64,000 bases of DNA, from contig JAEWLW010000054.1 in the NCBI GenBank assembly GCA_023457355.1, positions 62,001-126,000 of the forward strand, read 5' to 3'. The position numbers and the translations under genes are program-made. How positions within the stretch are numbered: the first letter of the stretch is position 1; each line of letters opens with the position of its first letter. This document shows positions 7,826 to 16,093 of this stretch, piece after piece. The stretch comes from Bacillota bacterium. Lineage in GTDB: Bacteria; Bacillota; Clostridia; Oscillospirales; Ruminococcaceae. Below the pieces are notes generated by a model that saw nothing but the letters and a program-made list of their open reading frames with translations, did not search any database and was not told the origin of the DNA.

Positions 7826-8956
7826 GTGCGGGGGTCTATTAAGAAGCGCAACGGTGCTTATTGTATCGTCTATGACGCGGGAAAATATGCTGACGGCAAA
7901 CGCCGCCAAAAATGGAAATCGGGATTTAAAACTAAAAAAGATGCTGAAAAAGCATTGCGAGCGCTGATCGAAGAAGAAGAGAACAGTTATGTTAAAAAGC
8001 AAGAGCATTGTACATTAGGCGTATACCTCAATGAGTGGCTAAATTCATATTGTGAGGGTCGTTTGGCACGAAATACAATAAACGGCTACCGCGTGAACAT
8101 TGAAAAACATATCATTCCCCACATTGGACAAACACCCTTATGTGGCTTGCAGCCGGAACAGATAGAAAAGCTGTATGCCCAGCTTCAAAGTGAAGGGCTG
8201 GCGGGTACATCGGTATTGTATGTTCATCGTGTATTGCGTAAGGCGCTCAACACGGCGGTTAAGAGCCGTAAATTGAGGGTAAATGTCACCGATTATGTAG
8301 AAGCCCCTGCAAAGTCAAAATTTCGCCCCTCTGTGCTACGTCAAGACGAGGTATTAAGGTTGCTGGAACAAGCTAAAGATACCGAAATATTTATACCTGT
8401 GCTGTTTGCCGTTACGCTTGGTATGCGGCGCGGTGAATCCCTAGGTATGAAGTGGAGTGACATTGATTTTCAACAAGGTACATTGCAAATACAACGCACA
8501 GCAACGACCTATAAAGGCGGCGTTATCTATTCCGATGTTAAAACTGCAAACAGCCACAGAACGCTTTGTATCCCGCAGCACGTCATGATTTATCTGTTAG
8601 AACACAAAGAAAAGCAGCGCTTGCAGGGAGAACGTATTGGCGAGGGGTTCAATTCCGGTGGCCTTATCACCTGCCGTGCGGACGGTAGCCCTGTAACCTC
8701 TAATATCTTGGACAAGGCTTTTAAAAAGGCGCTAAAGGCTGCGGAGTTGCCTAGCATCAGATTTCACGATTTAAGACATACAAACGCGACGCTGATGCTA
8801 AAGAAGAACGTACCCGCAAAGATTGTTTCATCCATGCTTGGGCATTCGAGCATCGGCATAACTTTGGATACATATTCTCATGTGATCACCGAAATGCAAC
8901 AGCCAGCAATCAATGTGATTGAGCAACTTTTTTCGGATAACGTGAGCAAACCGTGA
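7826..8956 (+). CDS. int: Tyrosine-type site-specific integrase
   Basis: A 376-residue phage/ICE-type recombinase. The N-terminal arm-binding domain begins RGSIKKRNGAYCIVYDAGK. A core-binding domain (about 65-150) with NEWLNSYCEGRLARNTINGY follows, then the catalytic domain. Catalytic residues are visible in GMRRGESLGMKW (Arg I), HDLRHTNATLM (His and Arg II), GHSSIGITLDTYSH (His and Tyr). The GTG at 7826 has AGGAGG 8 bp upstream. The gene reads toward the tRNA and ends 109 bp from attR, the usual arrangement for integration into tRNA genes. Two GTGAGCA repeats overlap its 3' end and may be arm sites. Confidence 0.95.
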   Translation: MRGSIKKRNGAYCIVYDAGKYADGKRRQKWKSGFKTKKDAEKALRALIEEEENSYVKKQEHCTLGVYLNEWLNSYCEGRLARNTINGYRVNIEKHIIPHIGQTPLCGLQPEQIEKLYAQLQSEGLAGTSVLYVHRVLRKALNTAVKSRKLRVNVTDYVEAPAKSKFRPSVLRQDEVLRLLEQAKDTEIFIPVLFAVTLGMRRGESLGMKWSDIDFQQGTLQIQRTATTYKGGVIYSDVKTANSHRTLCIPQHVMIYLLEHKEKQRLQGERIGEGFNSGGLITCRADGSPVTSNILDKAFKKALKAAELPSIRFHDLRHTNATLMLKKNVPAKIVSSMLGHSSIGITLDTYSHVITEMQQPAINVIEQLFSDNVSKP

Positions 8957-8959
8957 GCA
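8942..8959. repeat. Paired GTGAGCA repeats near attR
   Basis: GTGAGCA at 8942-8948 and 8953-8959, overlapping the integrase stop codon. It mirrors the pair near attL. Confidence 0.5.
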
Positions 8960-8999
8960 ACAGCCACAATTTTGATAAATTTCACATGGATAAAAAAAG

Positions 9000-9040
9000 A
9001 CCGCTTACACTCTAAAAAGCTAGAGTTTAAGCGGTTTTTT
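9000..9040 (+). terminator. Rho-independent terminator of the rep-xis-int operon
   Basis: A 14-bp stem (CCGCTTACACTCTA with TAGAGTTTAAGCGG, one mismatch), a 6-nt loop and TTTTTT. It ends one base before the tRNA 3' end. Confidence 0.85.
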
Positions 9041-9041
9041 C

Positions 9042-9133
9042 TGGCGGAGAGAGAGGGATTCGAACCCTCGGTTGGGTATTAGCCAACACACGATTTCCAG
9101 TCGTGCGCCTTAGACCAGCTCAGCCATCTCTCC
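9042..9133 (-). tRNA. tRNA-Ser(GGA)
   Basis: Read on the minus strand, the gene starts GGAGAGATGGCTGAG and ends TCTCTCC-G-CCA, with the CCA encoded. The anticodon loop is CTGGAAA (anticodon GGA, serine UCC/UCU). A long variable arm (GTGTTGGCTAATACCCAAC) identifies a class II tRNA. The T-arm reads GGGTTCGAATCCC. Positions 9066-9100 are shared with the displaced copy at 4722-4756, so the 3' portion was supplied by the integrated element and the gene stays functional. Confidence 0.95.
9066..9100. repeat. attR within tRNA-Ser
   Basis: A 35-bp exact copy of 4722-4756. It ends exactly at the 5' edge of the anticodon loop, consistent with a crossover in the anticodon stem-loop as in many tyrosine integrases. 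Confidence 0.85.
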
Positions 9134-9239
9134 ATGACCGTTTTACAGGCACTTGCATATTATAGTGGTTAAATCGAAATTTGTCAATACTATTTTTTAT
9201 TTGTGCCCTATTAGTCGAAATAAATTCTATACTGTTCTG

Positions 9240-9578
9240 TTATTGCAATTGCGAATAGGAATCTCGATAAAAAACAAGCACCCAATATAACGGCTCCAGA
9301 TCATCAAATCGTTTTGTCCTGAGTGCACTGACAATATCACCCACGGCCTGATATAAAGGCAACAATCCAAGGTTGCCCGCCACTCCTTTTAACGCGTGCG
9401 CACAATCGAATGCCTGATCATAGTTTTGATCCTCAAGGGCCTTCCCCAGCGCTTCAAAATGATCATCCAGCATAAATTCTTTAAAGCAATCGATATAAAA
9501 TTCTTCGTCGCCAAGAAATCGCTCCATAATCTCTTCGATATCGGCGCCCTGTGTTCTGAGAATGTCCATAATATTCAT
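9240..9578 (-). CDS. HPt (histidine phosphotransfer) domain protein
   Basis: A 112-residue, all-helical protein. The phosphorylatable histidine sits in AFDCAHALKGVAGNLGL (His about residue 62), the standard HPt signature. It is a stand-alone HPt module with no kinase or receiver domain. Such proteins pass phosphoryl groups between a hybrid sensor kinase and a response regulator in the cytoplasm. No two-component genes are adjacent, so its partners are encoded elsewhere. It lies between tRNA-Ser and the ACT gene on the minus strand, with a weak AAAGGG ribosome binding site 11 bp from the ATG. Confidence 0.85.
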   Translation of the reverse strand: MNIMDILRTQGADIEEIMERFLGDEEFYIDCFKEFMLDDHFEALGKALEDQNYDQAFDCAHALKGVAGNLGLLPLYQAVGDIVSALRTKRFDDLEPLYWVLVFYRDSYSQLQ

Positions 9579-9654
9579 GATACCGATCGCCCTTTCAAAC
9601 TGTCACTTAAGCTGAATATAAATATGCGGACATCTTGTAACGCCAGTAGCCGTG

Positions 9655-10095
9655 TTATTTTTCTTTTTTTGCTGCCAGTTGTTCTTCAGAGATCATGGGG
9701 ATATGGTGTACCTCAAACAATGCACAGGCTGCGCCGGGAAGATTGGTGCGAATAACCACAACGCCGTCACCCTCAAGCTGCCGCATAAAGGAATAAAGAT
9801 ATTCCACACAGATATTGTTTGCGCGCAATAGCTCCAGCAGCTCGGCCAGTGCGCCGGGATGATCAAAAAGCGGAATGGCAAACACATCGGTGACCGTTAC
9901 GGCATAATGCGCCTTCCGAAGCAGTTCCAAAGCGGCGGCAGGCTCACTGACCACCGCGCGCAGCGTGCCTGTTTCACCGGTATCCACAAGCGTCGAAGCA
10001 ATCAGGTCAATATTGTTTTGTGCCATCAGTGTCGCCCAATCGGCCAGCGCGCCCTTTTTATTTTCAATAATCACACTCAGCTGCTTGATAAACAT
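9655..10095 (-). CDS. Tandem ACT-domain protein
   Basis: A 146-residue protein consisting of two ACT domains. The first begins IKQLSVIIENKKGALADWATLMAQNNID (residues 3-70). The second is VFAIPLFDHPGALAELLELLRANNICVEYLYSF (about 70-135). ACT domains bind amino acids or other small ligands and regulate enzymes. It follows butyrate kinase by 22 bp on the same strand with a GGAGGAAAG ribosome binding site, so it belongs to the ptb-buk transcription unit. A ligand-sensing role linked to amino-acid-derived acyl-CoA metabolism is plausible but inferred. The lysine-rich tail (AAKKEK) is unremarkable. Confidence 0.85.
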   Translation of the reverse strand: MFIKQLSVIIENKKGALADWATLMAQNNIDLIASTLVDTGETGTLRAVVSEPAAALELLRKAHYAVTVTDVFAIPLFDHPGALAELLELLRANNICVEYLYSFMRQLEGDGVVVIRTNLPGAACALFEVHHIPMISEEQLAAKKEK

Positions 10096-10117
10096 CGTCT
10101 TTCCTCCCTGTTAATTT

Positions 10118-11203
10118 TTATAAATTATCCAATGGCTCAAACGTATAGGTGTGCGCCTGTTCCTCGCCACGGAGCACCCGCAGCGCACCGTGAGCCAATG
10201 CCTCCATTTCATTTTCACCCGCAAGAATTTTTACCGGGGCAATCCATTTGACCCGATGCGTCACTTCGGCAGTGAACGGCCGTGAATACGCAATGCCACC
10301 GGTGAGAATGATGGCGTCGACCCGTCCGTTTACCACCGTACTCAATCTTGCAATATCTTTTGAGACGTTGAGCGCCATGGCGTCATAAACCAGCTTGGCG
10401 TATCCGTCCCCTTCCAAAATGCGGTGCTCCACCTCGCGCAGGTCGGTTGTAACAAGGTGGTCCATCAAACCGCCCTGACGCTGAACCTTGCGCATCATTT
10501 CCTTGTAGGTCGCACCGCTATTCATGCATTCGCCAATCACCTTCTGAACCGGCAAGCCGCCTGCACGTTCAGGCGAAAAAGCACCCTCATCATCCGAAAT
10601 CATATCGATGATGCGCCCATGGCTATGCAGCGATGAGGTAATGCCGCCGCCAAGATGTGTCACCACCAGATTAAGCTGATGGTAGTCCAGCCCGTTCTCG
10701 CGGGCGTAGCGCAGCGCAGCGGCACGCATGTTCAGGTTGTGCCCTTTCCCGAACCGTTTGATATTTTTTCGCCCGGTAATCCGCACCACGTCAATCATTT
10801 CGTCAACGGTGACCGGGTCGTAGATGTATGCGGGAATACCCAACTGCTCCGCGATTCGAAATGCCAGCGGCGCGCCAAGGTTCGCCGCGTGCTCAAGCAC
10901 CGGCGCTTCCTCAAGCTGCAGCAGCATATCGCGGTTGACCAGATAAGCGCCGGATTTTACCGGCGGCAGCAGCCCGCCCCGCCCCACCACGGCGGATAAA
11001 TCCGCCATGGGAATATCGTGGCCCGTGATGGTATCCACGATTTTTTCATAGCGCATAAGCAGCTGGTCAAACAGGCGATGATAATTTAACAGATCCTCAG
11101 TGGAATGCAAAATACTGCGCGACCACACCTCGTGTTCATCTTCATAGACAGCGATTTTTGTGGAGGTGGAGCCCGGGTTGATGGCCAAAACTTTATAACG
11201 CAT
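10118..11203 (-). CDS. buk: Butyrate kinase
   Basis: A 361-residue ASKHA-fold acyl kinase. The N-terminal phosphate-binding loop reads AINPGSTSTKIAVYE. VVTHLGGGITSSLHSHGRIIDMISDDEGAFSPERAGGLP and ILTGGIAYSRPF near the C-terminus are butyrate kinase landmarks that distinguish it from acetate kinase. It converts butyryl phosphate plus ADP to butyrate plus ATP. The upstream neighbour encodes the matching phosphotransbutyrylase. Branched-chain acyl phosphates are an alternative substrate class. The length is normal for the family. Confidence 0.95.
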   Translation of the reverse strand: MRYKVLAINPGSTSTKIAVYEDEHEVWSRSILHSTEDLLNYHRLFDQLLMRYEKIVDTITGHDIPMADLSAVVGRGGLLPPVKSGAYLVNRDMLLQLEEAPVLEHAANLGAPLAFRIAEQLGIPAYIYDPVTVDEMIDVVRITGRKNIKRFGKGHNLNMRAAALRYARENGLDYHQLNLVVTHLGGGITSSLHSHGRIIDMISDDEGAFSPERAGGLPVQKVIGECMNSGATYKEMMRKVQRQGGLMDHLVTTDLREVEHRILEGDGYAKLVYDAMALNVSKDIARLSTVVNGRVDAIILTGGIAYSRPFTAEVTHRVKWIAPVKILAGENEMEALAHGALRVLRGEEQAHTYTFEPLDNL

Positions 11204-11226
11204 ATTCAGTATCCCCCTTTTAAAGC

Positions 11227-12135
11227 TTATTCGGGTGATGAAATGGCCGCAAGCGCCATTGAATACAGCTTTTCCTGTGCGGAAGAGCCGCGCGAGTTCA
11301 GCACAACCGGCACCTTTGCCCCGACAACCAGCCCCGCCATATCGGCGCCCGCCGTCAAAATCCAGCTTTTAGCCAGAATATTGCCACAGGCCATGGTGGG
11401 CGCCACCAAAATATCGAAGTCGCCGCAATAAGGGCAATCATAGTGTTTTATCCTGGCGATTTCACTGCTCATGACTAAATCGTAGGAGATGGGGCCGACC
11501 ACAGCACAGTCCGGGATATCGCCGTTTTGGTTCATTGCAACCAGTGCCTGGGCATCGGTTGTCTCAACCATCTTCGGATTGACCGTCTCAACGGCGCAAA
11601 GCACCGCAACGCTCGGTTTTTTGTAGCCAATATCGCGCAGCAGCGATACCGCGTTGTTGATGACATCGCGTTTTTCTTCCAGTGTCGGTGCAATCAACAT
11701 GCCGCCATCGGTGATAATCATCAGCTTTTTAGCGCCCGGAATGCCGAAAAAAGCAACATGGGACATCGTTCTGCCGGTATTAAGGCGGTTTTCTTTTTTT
11801 ACCAGTGGCTTTAATACGTCGCGGGTTTCAATCATACCCTTCATAATAAAATCGGCGTTGCCCAGCTTGACCTGCTCAACCGCCAGCACACCGCATTCGG
11901 TGGGAGACTGTGCATCAATAATTGAAAATTCTCCGGCAGAAGCGCCATGTTCAGTCAAAAATGCCACGATACCGGCTTTATCGCCGATGAGAACAGGCTC
12001 GGCAATACCCATCTTTTTAGCCGCCAGCACCGCCTCGATAACATGTGCATCCGCCGCGCCCGCTGCAACCACCCGCCGGATGCGCACAGCGGCCCGTGCC
12101 TTTTGAAGTACCGCGTCAAAATTCTCTAAAACCAT
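11227..12135 (-). CDS. ptb: Phosphate butyryltransferase
   Basis: A 302-residue member of the phosphate acetyl/butyryltransferase family, without the extra N-terminal domain of long Pta proteins. Recognisable segments are GMIETRDVLKPLVKKENRLNTGRTMSHVA (110-140), SVAVLCAVETVNPKM and the C-terminal ILVAPTMACGNILAKSW. It exchanges CoA for phosphate on butyryl-CoA to give butyryl phosphate for butyrate kinase 23 bp downstream. Together they make ATP at the end of butyrate fermentation. Discrimination from a phosphate acetyltransferase rests mainly on the partner gene. Confidence 0.93.
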   Translation of the reverse strand: MVLENFDAVLQKARAAVRIRRVVAAGAADAHVIEAVLAAKKMGIAEPVLIGDKAGIVAFLTEHGASAGEFSIIDAQSPTECGVLAVEQVKLGNADFIMKGMIETRDVLKPLVKKENRLNTGRTMSHVAFFGIPGAKKLMIITDGGMLIAPTLEEKRDVINNAVSLLRDIGYKKPSVAVLCAVETVNPKMVETTDAQALVAMNQNGDIPDCAVVGPISYDLVMSSEIARIKHYDCPYCGDFDILVAPTMACGNILAKSWILTAGADMAGLVVGAKVPVVLNSRGSSAQEKLYSMALAAISSPE

Positions 12136-12220
12136 ATCAACACCCCATTCGGATATTTATCTGAGGGCAGAATCCTGCAAAAACTATGGGCAGAATTCCC
12201 CATGGCATTTTATAAGCGCG

Positions 12221-12433
12221 CTAATCAAAATCGTCGTCCAGGTCGTTATCATCGTGCGCAAACACTTTAACCGAAAGCACTTCACCTTCCGGCGCGCCGC
12301 AGCAAGGGCATGCACAAAGTCCGGAGCGCGAGGCCGAAAGTTCAAAATAAGTGCTGCAAACCCGGCAATAAAACAAGCCGATGGGTCTGAACCGGCGCAT
12401 TAATTCGTCATATTGGCGCGCTGTTATTTTCAT
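12221..12433 (-). CDS. Small zinc-ribbon protein
   Basis: A 70-residue protein. Two cysteine pairs (CRVC at about 23-26 and CPCC at about 43-46) form a probable zinc ribbon, followed by a strongly acidic tail (DDNDLDDDFD). It lies 12 bp downstream of radC on the same strand. Size and acidity suggest a regulatory or accessory role, but the family is not recognised. It could be a remnant of a larger rubredoxin-like or zinc-binding protein, but an intact gene is more likely given the spacing. Confidence 0.65.
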   Translation of the reverse strand: MKITARQYDELMRRFRPIGLFYCRVCSTYFELSASRSGLCACPCCGAPEGEVLSVKVFAHDDNDLDDDFD

Positions 12434-12445
12434 TCAATTTCCCCT

Positions 12446-13156
12446 TTATGCACGTTGAACCAGCAGGCCGGACTGCGCAAAAGAAACGTAATCGTCCCGC
12501 GCCACAATAATATGATCCACCACATCGACCGACAGAATTTTCAGTGCTTCGGCGATGCGGCTTGTCACCCGGATGTCATCGTTTGAGGGCAGCGCAAAGC
12601 CCTGCGTGTGATTGTGCGCCAGCGCCACCGACGAAGCCGAGCAGCGCACCACAATCTCTATAATCAGCCGCATATCCACCGACACTTTTCCCAGCGAACC
12701 TTCGGCCACCAATGTGCAATTTAACAGCTTTCGCTTTTTATCAAGGCAAATTAAATAAAGCTGCTCATTGTTTGTTCCGATAAAATAGGGGTGGATAAAT
12801 TCGCCGAGCTTTTGCGGTGAATCAAGCACCGCACCGGCATCATTTTTATCTACGAGATAGCGCCGGGCAATGGCCGGTATCATCGAAAGCAGCGTTGCGC
12901 TCGTGGTGCCGATTCCCTCGACCTTTATCAATTCGCTGGGCGGTGCCTCCAGCACAGCGGAGAGCGACCCAAAATGCCGGAGCAGCCGGTGCGCAATCGG
13001 GTTGGTATCCGTGCGGGGAATGGAATAAAACAAGATTAATTCAAGGATTTCATGTGGCTGAAAACCGTCCAGACCATCGCTCTCCAACCGCTTGCGCAGC
13101 CGTTCGCGATGCCCGGTGTGAACCTGAGACAAACCTTCCCCCTCCTTAAACCCCAT
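12446..13156 (-). CDS. radC: RadC-family JAB/MPN domain protein
   Basis: A 236-residue protein. The N-terminal helix-hairpin-helix region includes VEGIGTTSATLLSMIPAIARRY (79-100). The C-terminal JAMM/MPN+ domain contains the metal motif AHNHTQGFALPSNDD, with H181, H183 and D194. The usual HNHPSG core reads HNHTQG here, a small deviation from consensus. RadC proteins were named for DNA repair, but their biochemical activity is unsettled; the fold suggests a zinc metalloprotease or nuclease. The ATG at 13156 is the only reasonable start. The zinc-ribbon gene follows directly. Confidence 0.9.
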   Translation of the reverse strand: MGFKEGEGLSQVHTGHRERLRKRLESDGLDGFQPHEILELILFYSIPRTDTNPIAHRLLRHFGSLSAVLEAPPSELIKVEGIGTTSATLLSMIPAIARRYLVDKNDAGAVLDSPQKLGEFIHPYFIGTNNEQLYLICLDKKRKLLNCTLVAEGSLGKVSVDMRLIIEIVVRCSASSVALAHNHTQGFALPSNDDIRVTSRIAEALKILSVDVVDHIIVARDDYVSFAQSGLLVQRA

Positions 13157-13436
13157 GCCGATACAATGCCGGATGCAGCGGTATTAAACCGAGATATCAT
13201 CTGAAAATATTATAGCCTAAAGCATCTGGAATTTAAAGAGTTAATCATGCGATATGCCGTGAATATTCAAGGTGTATGGCAATGTCAGCCACTCTTGTGG
13301 TATAATAGCCGCAAAGTGGCTATTATACCGGGTGGATGCGCAACGGATCGCCGCTTAACGGGCTGGTTACCCTTTGATGGACAACTATACCGTGAATCGC
13401 CTCCACCCTACATTCATAATAAAATGCGAGGACAAT

Positions 13437-14402
13437 ATGAAATCTTTTGTAATAAATGAAAACGACGCCGGGCAGCGGTTGGACCGGTTTGTAAAAAAAG
13501 TGGCGCCTTCCCTGCCTTCTTCGCTGTTGCAGCGTTACATTCGCATCAAGCGTATCAAGGTCAACAACAAGCGGGCTGAAAACGCTACCCTCTTACTGAA
13601 GAGCGATACGGTCGACTTATATATCAACGATGAATTTTTTCCGCCGGAAGCGTCCTCCGCTTTCTCGTTTTTGGCCGCGCAGCAGAAGCTGTCGGTCATC
13701 TATGAAGATGAGAACATCCTGCTGGCCGACAAAGAGCCCGGTCTGGTCGTGCATGAGGATGATACCGGTGCGCGCGACACGCTGATCGCACGCATTCAGC
13801 GTTACCTCTATGAGAAAAAGGAGTTTGACCCCACGGTTGAAAACACCTTTGCGCCGGCATTGTGCAACCGGATAGACCGCAATACCGGCGGCATTGTGAT
13901 CGCCGCTAAAAATGCAGCCACACTCCGAGTGGTCAATGCCCTGATCCGCGACCGGCTCATCGAAAAATATTACCTCTGTGTAATACACGGCAACATCTCG
14001 CCCAACACCGGGTCCATTAAAAGCTATCTGTTAAAGGATGAGGCGCAAAACCGTGTCGAAGTCTTTTCCGCCCCGAAGCCGGGCGCCAAAACCGCCGTGA
14101 CCAATTACCGGACAATAAAGCAAAACGACCGTTATGCGCTGCTTGAAATTGAATTGCTGACCGGGCGTACCCACCAGATTCGCGCCCAGCTGGGCAGTCT
14201 GGGCCATCCGTTGCTGGGCGATACCAAATATGGCACCGCAAAGCAAAATAAGGGCACCGGCTTTAAGTTTCAGGCGCTGTATGCCTACCGGCTCAAATTT
14301 GCCGGAGGTGCGCAGGCCGAGCATTTGCAATATTTAAATGGACGACTTTTTGAGGTAATGAACATCCCGTTCTTATCGCTGTTTTCACACGATGACGCAT
14401 AA
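13437..14402 (+). CDS. RluA-family 23S rRNA pseudouridine synthase
   Basis: A 321-residue protein. An N-terminal S4 RNA-binding domain (RLDRFVKKVAPSLPSSLLQRYIRIKRIKVNNKR, 14-46) precedes the catalytic domain. The signature NRIDRNTGGIVIAAK contains the catalytic aspartate D147, and the C-terminal part has LLTGRTHQIRAQL and LGHPLLGDTKYG. It isomerises uridines to pseudouridine in rRNA (RluC/RluD type); the exact position cannot be told. The ATG at 13437 has GCGAGG 5 bp upstream, and the longer frame to 13374 lacks a site. It is a lone plus-strand gene between minus-strand blocks. Confidence 0.92.
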   Translation: MKSFVINENDAGQRLDRFVKKVAPSLPSSLLQRYIRIKRIKVNNKRAENATLLLKSDTVDLYINDEFFPPEASSAFSFLAAQQKLSVIYEDENILLADKEPGLVVHEDDTGARDTLIARIQRYLYEKKEFDPTVENTFAPALCNRIDRNTGGIVIAAKNAATLRVVNALIRDRLIEKYYLCVIHGNISPNTGSIKSYLLKDEAQNRVEVFSAPKPGAKTAVTNYRTIKQNDRYALLEIELLTGRTHQIRAQLGSLGHPLLGDTKYGTAKQNKGTGFKFQALYAYRLKFAGGAQAEHLQYLNGRLFEVMNIPFLSLFSHDDA

Positions 14403-14428
14403 AGCGGTGCCTGTACCCGTGCAAATAG

Positions 14429-14854
14429 CCGATTCTCCCGGCAGGTGTTTGGGAGAATCTTTATGTACACGCAAGCATCAGCGATTATATAGCGCCGCAA
14501 ATCAATACCCTTAACCGCCGTTCAAAAAGTCGTGCGGCCATCGATTCGGTGATCGGCATTATTCAGGCGGAATACGCCGATCCGTCCCTTGCTTTTCAAA
14601 CAGTTGCGGACAGTCCGGGGTTTTCGACCATTCATTTAAACCGTCCGTTCAAGGCCCTGCAGGGGTGCTCGCTTGACGATTATCTCAACCGTGTGCGAGT
14701 TCAAAATACCTGTGTCCTTCTGCGCGAAGAATCGACCGGTATTGAAGCCACCGACCGAAAAACCGGGTTTTTAAACAGCAAATATTTTTATGTGCTGTTT
14801 AAAAGCGTCACGGGTCATACGCCGCGCCAATATCGGATGCAACAAACAGCGTAA
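14429..14854 (+). pseudogene. AraC-family regulator remnant (C-terminal DNA-binding domain)
   Basis: An open frame from 14429 to 14854 without a convincing start. It encodes the tail of an AraC/XylS regulator: a linker (DYIAPQINTLNRRSKSRAAID), the first helix-turn-helix (IIQAEYADPSLAFQTVADSPGFSTIHLNRPFKALQGCSLDDYLNRVRVQ) and the second (GFLNSKYFYVLFKSVTGHTPRQYR). The N-terminal sensor or receiver part is missing, and upstream lies the pseudouridine synthase stop. Several family positions are altered (SPGF for VGF, NRPFKA for SRLFK). A decayed gene is the best reading; an intact small regulator starting at the GTG at 14549 is less likely. Confidence 0.7.
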
Positions 14855-14902
14855 AGCGTTAATCCGCCATACCATGCGGCCGCTGCAAAACCGAATGCCA
14901 AA

Positions 14903-14945
14903 ACACCCCATCGTCTCAGGTATCGAACCGAAGACGATGGGGTGT
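14903..14945. terminator. Bidirectional terminator between AraC remnant and his operon
   Basis: A perfect 14-bp stem (ACACCCCATCGTCT with AGACGATGGGGTGT), a 15-nt loop and T-runs on both sides (CTTTTC on plus, GTTTTGG on minus). It probably ends his operon transcription. Confidence 0.85.
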
Positions 14946-15013
14946 CTTTTCAGGTTAATCGGCTATTACATGAACCGCCGGTAAAAACAGATGCTCTGTG
15001 GCGTTTAAAATCT

Positions 15014-15328
15014 TTATTGAATTTTATTGAAAAAGCAGCTGTGTGCGCCGGTGTGGCAGGCGTTGCCGGTTTGTTCCACTTCTATTAACAGCGTATCGTT
15101 GTCACAATCGCCATAAACGGATAAAACCTTTTGCACATGACCGGAGGTCGCGCCCTTGTTCCATAATTCCTGCCGGGAGCGGCTGTAAAACCAGGTGTAG
15201 CCGGTTTTCAGCGTCAGCTCCAGGCTTTCGCGGTTCATGTAAGCAAGCATCAACACCTGACCGGTACCGGTTTCCTGAACAATCACGGGGATGAGCGCGC
15301 TTTTTTCAAAAAATTGATCTAAGTCCAT
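15014..15328 (-). CDS. hisI: Phosphoribosyl-AMP cyclohydrolase
   Basis: A 104-residue monofunctional HisI. It has the metal-binding [31 protein letters not shown] region (70-100) and the [19 protein letters not shown] segment. It opens the adenine ring of phosphoribosyl-AMP to give ProFAR precursor in histidine synthesis. The fused or separate HisE pyrophosphatase domain is absent: the protein stops after the cyclohydrolase domain and no hisE follows. Last gene of the his operon, 6 bp after hisF. Confidence 0.95.
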   Translation of the reverse strand: MDLDQFFEKSALIPVIVQETGTGQVLMLAYMNRESLELTLKTGYTWFYSRSRQELWNKGATSGHVQKVLSVYGDCDNDTLLIEVEQTGNACHTGAHSCFFNKIQ

Positions 15329-15334
15329 ATTGGG

Positions 15335-16093
15335 CTACCTCCGCGCAGGAATGCCGCAGGCGTGCAGGTGTTCTTTAACCTGCCCCACCGTCAGCTCGCC
15401 GTAGTGGAACAGGCTTGCGGCCAGAGCCGCATCCGCCCCGGTTTTCTGGAATACCTCTGAAAAATGCTCAAGCTTTCCGCAGCCGCCGGAAGCGATCACC
15501 GGGACATGCACCGCTTTCGAGACGGCGTCGGTCAGCTCAATATCAAATCCGTTGCGCACACCGTCGGTGTCCATAGAGGTAAGCAAAATCTCTCCCGCAC
15601 CGAGCGCGACCACCTTTTGGGCCCAACCGATGGCTTCCATGCCGGTGTCGATGCGTCCGCCGTTGATGACAACGGTAAAGGTGCCCTGAGGTGTTCTTCT
15701 GGCGTCGATAGCGACGACGATGCACTGGCTGCCAAAGCGCTCGGCGCCTTCGCGGACCAGCTCGGGGTTGCGCACGGCGGCGGAGTTGAGCGAAACCTTA
15801 TCCGCACCCGCCCGCAGCAGGTTCTTGATATCCGCCACCGAACCGATGCCCCCGCCGACCGTCAGCGGCACAAACACCTTTTGGGCGGTTCGGCGCACAA
15901 CATCCACCATCGTGCCCCGCCCCTCGTGCGTGGCGGTAATGTCGAGGAACGTGATTTCATCAGCCCCCTGTTTGTTGTAGGCGACGGCACATTCCACCGG
16001 GTCGCCCACGTCCTGAAGGCCCACAAAGTTGACGCCCTTGACCACCCGGCCATCCTTGACATCCAGGCATGGGATAATCCGCTTTGCTAGCAC
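15335..16093 (-). CDS. hisF: Imidazole glycerol phosphate synthase, cyclase subunit
   Basis: A 252-residue TIM barrel beginning [22 protein letters not shown], with catalytic D11 and the second aspartate in VVAIDARR. Half-barrel repeats and phosphate loops (VGGGIGS, ASGGCGK) are visible. It joins ammonia from HisH to PRFAR and releases IGP plus AICAR. The GTG at 16093 is chosen over the longer frame because GGGGGG lies about 8 bp upstream and the start then matches the family; it overlaps the hisA end by 7 bp. Confidence 0.96.
   Translation of the reverse strand: MLAKRIIPCLDVKDGRVVKGVNFVGLQDVGDPVECAVAYNKQGADEITFLDITATHEGRGTMVDVVRRTAQKVFVPLTVGGGIGSVADIKNLLRAGADKVSLNSAAVRNPELVREGAERFGSQCIVVAIDARRTPQGTFTVVINGGRIDTGMEAIGWAQKVVALGAGEILLTSMDTDGVRNGFDIELTDAVSKAVHVPVIASGGCGKLEHFSEVFQKTGADAALAASLFHYGELTVGQVKEHLHACGIPARR

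Larger units (their letters stand above)
4722..9100. mobile_element. Small integrative element in tRNA-Ser(GGA)
   Basis: A 4.4-kb element bounded by a 35-bp perfect direct repeat. The right copy lies inside an intact tRNA-Ser gene and spans the anticodon loop through the T-arm; the left copy is a displaced fragment. Between them lie a DUF2971 gene, an XRE regulator, a non-coding block with a long inverted repeat, a HUH replication initiator, an excisionase and a tyrosine integrase. There are no structural phage genes and no conjugation genes. The gene set fits a mobilisable or satellite-type plasmid-like element that integrates by site-specific recombination and may replicate as a circle. Boundaries follow from the repeat; activity is not shown. 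Confidence 0.85.
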
